Assembly: GCA_026874595.1 (NCBI GenBank)
Contig: CM049310.1
Coordinates: 86,653,056 to 86,717,055, forward strand
DNA: 64,000 bases
DNA from: Sipunculus nudus
Lineage: Eukaryota > Annelida > Sipuncula > Golfingiida > Sipunculidae
Direction of reading: 5' to 3'
Shown one piece after another: positions 59,280 through 64,000 of this stretch; the stretch's first letter is position 1; each line of letters starts with the position of its first letter. The position numbers and the translations under genes were made by a program. The notes under the pieces are model-generated. The model saw only the letters and a program-made list of their open reading frames with translations, was not told the origin of the DNA and ran no database searches.

Positions 59280-60622
59280 GTCTTTTCCCTAATGTTACTT
59301 TTTTTCTTGATATCCCTGTCACACATACATTAATATTAATGGGTTAATTAACTTTCAGTTAAAACACAGGAATTCCTCTAAAGCTCAACATTTCACATCA
59401 AAATTCCAATCTGAACTAGAAGATTTGGGGATATTCAAATGTACACTTGTTGATAATTGGATATCCTGTATTCAACCAGTTGACTTTTAAAATATTTCCC
59501 AGTCAACTAGCTGAGATTGGAATAACACTGTATATTCAAATGTCAAACAGTTTCCATGAGAAACCCATCTCAACTAGTTGAGTTTTGACCTCATCTGGAT
59601 TTCCATGTAAACAAAGAGAAATACATCCATACCTATAGGTATGAAACCTCAACTCCCACATTCATCTCGACATGTTTGTAAACTGTACAAATTTAAGCTC
59701 AATAATGTATATATAAATTTGTCTTATTAGTACTGGGTTTTCTTACCTTTCACAAGAATCACATGCAATCATTGAATGACCAAATGACAGACTGATTAAT
59801 GATAAATTAATTCTGAGCGAGTGGTTGTATAACATTACCTGCTGTGTGTGTTGACTGAAGATAAATTGGAGCTGATTACTGATCAATTAATAGCCATGGC
59901 AATATCCTGATATTCATGATCTGTTTTATAGGGTTATTTGAACTGTCCCCAATTGATCTACTCCACAGCAGAGAGAAAGTCAAAGTGCAAGCCATAAAAC
60001 CAGTACATAACCACCGTGAATGATGTTGTAATGCTGTTACAAATGATAACAGGTACCCATGCATTTAATGTAAGCCCTTAGCTATGTATACTTGGCAACT
60101 TTGCAAAGACAAATTAACCTTTACTTTTACAAATTGTTTATATGCAAAACGTTTGGAGCAGCCTCCAATTTTATGAATATTGACTTGACTCAAGGTTAAA
60201 TTTTAACTTTTGATTTAAACTTATTCATTTTACATGTATTGTACAAATAGTAATAATTAATAATACTCTCAAAACAACACTGAGAATTGAACCCTGGTCT
60301 CCAGTAGAGACAGCCATCTTTGTTACCAGACTCGACTGTCCAGATCCATAGATAAAGTTATGTACCATATTTATGAAGTAACTGACCTTCAGCTTAATTA
60401 TCTATTGTAGAGTTGCCTAATATATATAACCTTTAAAGGACCATTAAAGAATTTATACAGTACTACTTCGCACATTGCTTGCTCTTATTTTATCACTTAG
60501 TTATGATCCAAGCACACCTTGGGTGGGTCCTCTTTGAATCTAATTGGTTGTTAATTAACAGCTAAGAATTTCTCCTTTGCAATGAGTGCATGTGTGTGTG
60601 GCTGGATATATAAAACTATAAC

Positions 60623-60684
<62 letters not shown>

Positions 60685-62640
60685 TTATAATGCATGCCAA
60701 CTTTCATACATATGTTTCCTTGAAGTTTCTTGGTATAAGATTAATTCATGGATAAAGGCAATAAATTATGAAAGCATTATTTACAAAACATCCTTATCAA
60801 TGTGGATTTGCCAAAATATATTTTTCAAGACATGGACTATTAGAAGGTAAAAAAGAATGATTCATGATATTAAGAGTGAATAATCATTTGTGACAATATG
60901 TGTATCTAACCCTGTTGGTCTATGTTGGTTCAATTAAATTCTCAGTTTCCAGAGGAAAGCCATCTATGCATATGGAATTGCTAGGCTGTATGTCCAATTC
61001 ATGTGTGTTACATGTTGTTATGAATCTATGTGTCAATAAACACCGTTGAATTCACATATCTCAGTTTACCATGATAAGACTGTGTCTGACTGTGCTCATG
61101 TGTGATAACTCAGGGAGAAAAAACAAGGATATAAAACAGGGAGAATAAACATGAAAAGAGGAACACAGATGAAAAACTGTTCTGTTTGCAAGCTTGAAAA
61201 ATATGGGTTTGTGAAGTTGCATGTTACAGTCACCAGGTGGTGTGCAGTCAGATATTTTAAGTTTTGAGTAACTGATCATGCCCAGGGCCAGTTTCATTTC
61301 ACTTGTGAACTAGATAATGAAAAGAGGTTTTAGAATGAAACATTAGCAGATACCATAATATTTTATGGAGAAACACAATAGGTCCCTTTATCTTCCTGAT
61401 GCATGGCCTGGCAATAGCCTCTTTGCAAAATAATGTCAAATTTCTTAGGATTTATGGAAAAACATTGAACATGTTCCCCTTCATTCATGTTGCATCAATT
61501 GTTCTGGACAGTTCAAGACCTTAAGTAAGCATTTCAAAGTTGTGGCCTGGGAGTAGTTGCATGACAACAGCTGAGTGCTACCACCATCAATTAAAATATA
61601 TTGGTTGGTATTTTTCCACTCTCACTTAGCTAAATGAAACACCCATATTATTATCTATATAATCTGAATCTTTTTAAACAACCTGCTTGATAATTAAAGA
61701 TTTATCATGATGGCATTTCCAGTATCTATTCTATAATTGCCAGCTATTTAAAAATGATACATTGATTAAGTTAAACTTAAACATGTTGAGATTATAATTA
61801 TTTATGTTAAACAAACAGTTTTCCCCACAAAACTATATCAGGCATTTTACTCATAGGGCCACATACTGGTATACCCATGTATCCTGCTAGGACCATTTAT
61901 GTTATCAAAAAGACTATTAATAATGAATAATCATATTATTGTGCATGCAGGCACTATTTAAAAATGCCTGCATAATAATATAATTATAATTAACTGGCCT
62001 ATACGTATAATGGCATGCATGCTGTGATTGCATACCCTAACAAATTAGGCCACAGTGACCTACCTTTGATTAGGTTTCCATGGAAACTATGTAAATATCA
62101 CCTGGGGAACTTATTAACTGTGTAAAATCATAAGTTGGCCGCTGAAACAAACTTGTTGACTTGACCATAACATGAGGCATATCATCACTGATCATTCCAT
62201 TCCCACCAGGCGGTCCGGGTTGCTATCACTGATCACTCTCTATAAGCATGTCAGGATTGAATTGACTCATGGCGACCATAACTACATATCTATGAGCATT
62301 TGTATTCACTGGATGGGTAGTAATTATGTTGTAGAACAGGCTCGCCCACCACTCCAGCACTTACAGTCTTCAGGACACGGTGATCATGAGTTGTTATTGC
62401 ACCCTGCAACGTGACTTATAAGCTTTCACCTTTGACCCCAAACAAACTCGTGAACAAGCATTTGTTATTCTGGTCGTCACCAGATGTCGCTAGCGAACTC
62501 TTTTTTTTTCAGATTCAATCTTGCAGGAGTTGGCCACACACGTTGCCTTTTACAATTAGTTACAAACAAAAAAAATAATAATAATGAGCGAGACATATTT
62601 TGAAGTAATCTGGAAATTACACTTTTTCGGAATTTTCTTC
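59280..62640. other. upstream or 5' intron DNA, no gene seen
   Basis: AT-rich, with one (TA)n tract and a dispersed repeat piece at about 60960-61370. It may contain the non-coding 5' exon of DENND3; donor-like sites exist near 59746 and 59836 on the minus strand. Confidence 0.5.
60622..60679. repeat. (TA)n microsatellite
   Basis: About 29 TA units with one C interruption, upstream of the DENND3 coding region. Confidence 0.95.
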
Positions 62641-62656
62641 TTCTTCTTCTTATGCT

Positions 62657-62673
62657 TGTTATTATTATTATAA

Positions 62674-62739
<66 letters not shown>

Positions 62740-62774
62740 GTTATTGTTATTATTATTATTATTATTATTATTCG
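62657..62774. repeat. (ATT)n microsatellite
   Basis: More than 30 ATT units with a few interruptions. It yields spurious poly-Tyr and poly-Ile frames. Confidence 0.95.
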
Positions 62775-62799
62775 GAGGAAATATGCAATAACCCGTCCA

Positions 62800-64000
62800 C
62801 GTTTATCAGTAAAGTTTGGCGCATAACTGTACCGTGCCGGTAAGGCCAAATATGAAGCTAGAGAATGACGTAGTTTTCGCACACAAAATGAATGGGTGGA
62901 AAGGGGAAAATTATAGGTGGCGCCACTACAGCATTTAATGTTCGTCAGAGTAAATTAGCACTCAAGGTACCGTTACATGGAGAATACAGGGGTGTACGAT
63001 CAATTTCTTTATCAGGTGTGTGTATTTGTGTGTGTTGGGGGGGTAGAAAAAAGAGATCTGAGACCATGGTCCACCAGAGAAGCAGAACGTGGAGATTTGT
63101 GTTTTGGGGGGCGCTCAGATTAGGGTGGGCGAGTGAACAAGTGTAAAGAAAGACGGAAGGGGGGGGGGGGGTAGCCGCCGACAGCGACGCAACAGGTTTC
63201 AGGTTTCTGTTGCGTCGCCGGCCCACCAAAGGGCTAACTGGGGTTATAGCACGATACGATCTGTTACTCTTAGAAAGGAAATTGAATAAAAATATTTACT
63301 ATGGTTTTAATAAACCAATGTTCACATAATGTTGTATGTCGAAAGGCCTGTAATAAAAATAACCATTCTGGAAAGCATGAAACACCTGTAACATCAACAA
63401 CTGATATTATTTGTCCAGAGAGAATTGAAGCATTAACAGCCCCCGGTAGACATCTTGCATTTGGTGAAAGTCCTGTATAAGGCTTTAGGCCTGTGTACTA
63501 TTATGTTCATATTTTAACTTCTTGGGTGCAGAATAGGGCTGAGAACAGAACAGTTATGTTTTCAAGTGGTCAAATATACAGGACACATAGATGTACTGAA
63601 CATTAACCAATGGATATATGTTAAATCTCACAGTTGTGTATTGAGTGTTATAATCACAGTTAACTGCAGGTGCACTCTATGGACACCACAATGCGTCAGT
63701 CACTGAAAATAAAGCAATTGAGGAGTTCTTTCTTATGGGCTAAAGGAGGGGGGAAGACGAACAACCGTATGTTATAAACAAATATATATTAAGACTAGGA
63801 TGATATAGAATAATACTGAAAATTTGCTTTACATAATTTAATTAGATTGTATTGAATTATAAGTGTAGTTTGAAAGCACAGCTTCAATTAAAAGTCTGCC
63901 ATAATGTCATATGCATATACAGTCTTCTGATAGGATAAAACAATTGTTATTTGTTCTAGGTATTAGGGAGCATAATATTATTGTCACACCACCCCACCCC
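62800..64000. other. right edge, possible DENND3 promoter region
   Basis: Mixed composition with the GC-rich hairpin, a G-run and GGTGGCGCCAC (62917-62927). No domain-bearing frame. Promoter assignment is only positional. Confidence 0.3.
63184..63218. repeat. perfect 12-bp GC-rich hairpin
   Basis: GCGACGCAACAG (63184-63195) and CTGTTGCGTCGC (63207-63218) around an 11-nt loop, 13 nt after a 13-G run (63159-63171). Upstream of DENND3 in an otherwise AT-rich setting. Function unknown. Confidence 0.85.

Noticed and set aside
62556-62882. Poly-Ile and poly-Tyr frames
   Set aside because: Artefacts of the (ATT)n microsatellite.
62812-62890. DENND3 core promoter with CRE-like TGACGTAG
   Set aside because: One short motif only; no mapped start and no clear 5' exon donor beside it.

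Overview
This is eukaryotic, AT-rich nuclear DNA from an intron-rich animal. A marine mollusc, probably a bivalve, is my best guess. It rests on the many short interspersed elements with GGAC-rich tails and terminal hairpins, the tRNA-headed SINEs and the Ty3/Gypsy element. It is an inference, not a database result.

One host gene fills most of the window. It is a complete minus-strand orthologue of DENND3 (uDENN-cDENN-dDENN, a GRAM/PH-like segment and a C-terminal WD40 propeller; a Rab12 guanine-nucleotide exchange factor in vertebrates). I resolved 24 coding exons from the ATG at 56882 down to the TAA at 6893. All junctions are GT-AG, the phase is continuous, and the product is 1253 residues. 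A splice acceptor lies 5 nt upstream of the ATG, so the promoter and non-coding 5' exon(s) lie further right and were not resolved. No second host gene was found.

Layout: 1-6.9 kb is downstream intergenic DNA made mostly of repeats. From 6.9 to 56.9 kb is DENND3, whose introns hold a solo LTR (10.3-10.9 kb), tandem-cored hairpin-ended elements (11.3-14.3, 19.6-21.7, 23.2-24.1, 30.0-31.5, 35.4-36.9 and 49.6-52.3 kb), a 5-kb LINE (24.9-30.0 kb), a 1-kb MITE (32.6-33.7 kb), a 6-kb LTR retrotransposon with target-site duplication (39.5-45.5 kb), several short MITEs and a SINE (55.3 kb). From 56.9 to 64 kb is upstream/5' intron DNA with a second SINE in inverted orientation, microsatellites and a GC-rich perfect hairpin.

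The most interesting signals are: (1) a Ty3/Gypsy-type element whose integrase precedes the RT/RNase H region (the copia-like order known from Gmr1-like elements), with RT deleted but LTRs about 99% identical; (2) four regularly spaced hairpin-forming 20-mers in its leader; (3) at least three sequence-unrelated non-autonomous families sharing one architecture: 5' palindrome, tandem core, GGAC-rich tract, 3' hairpin, A-run. This resembles Helentron-associated (HINE/pearl-like) elements; (4) a LINE whose two ORFs lie in one frame separated by a single UAG; (5) two MITEs ending within about 10 bp of DENND3 splice donors; (6) inverted repeat pairs that flank DENND3 exons and could fold its pre-mRNA.
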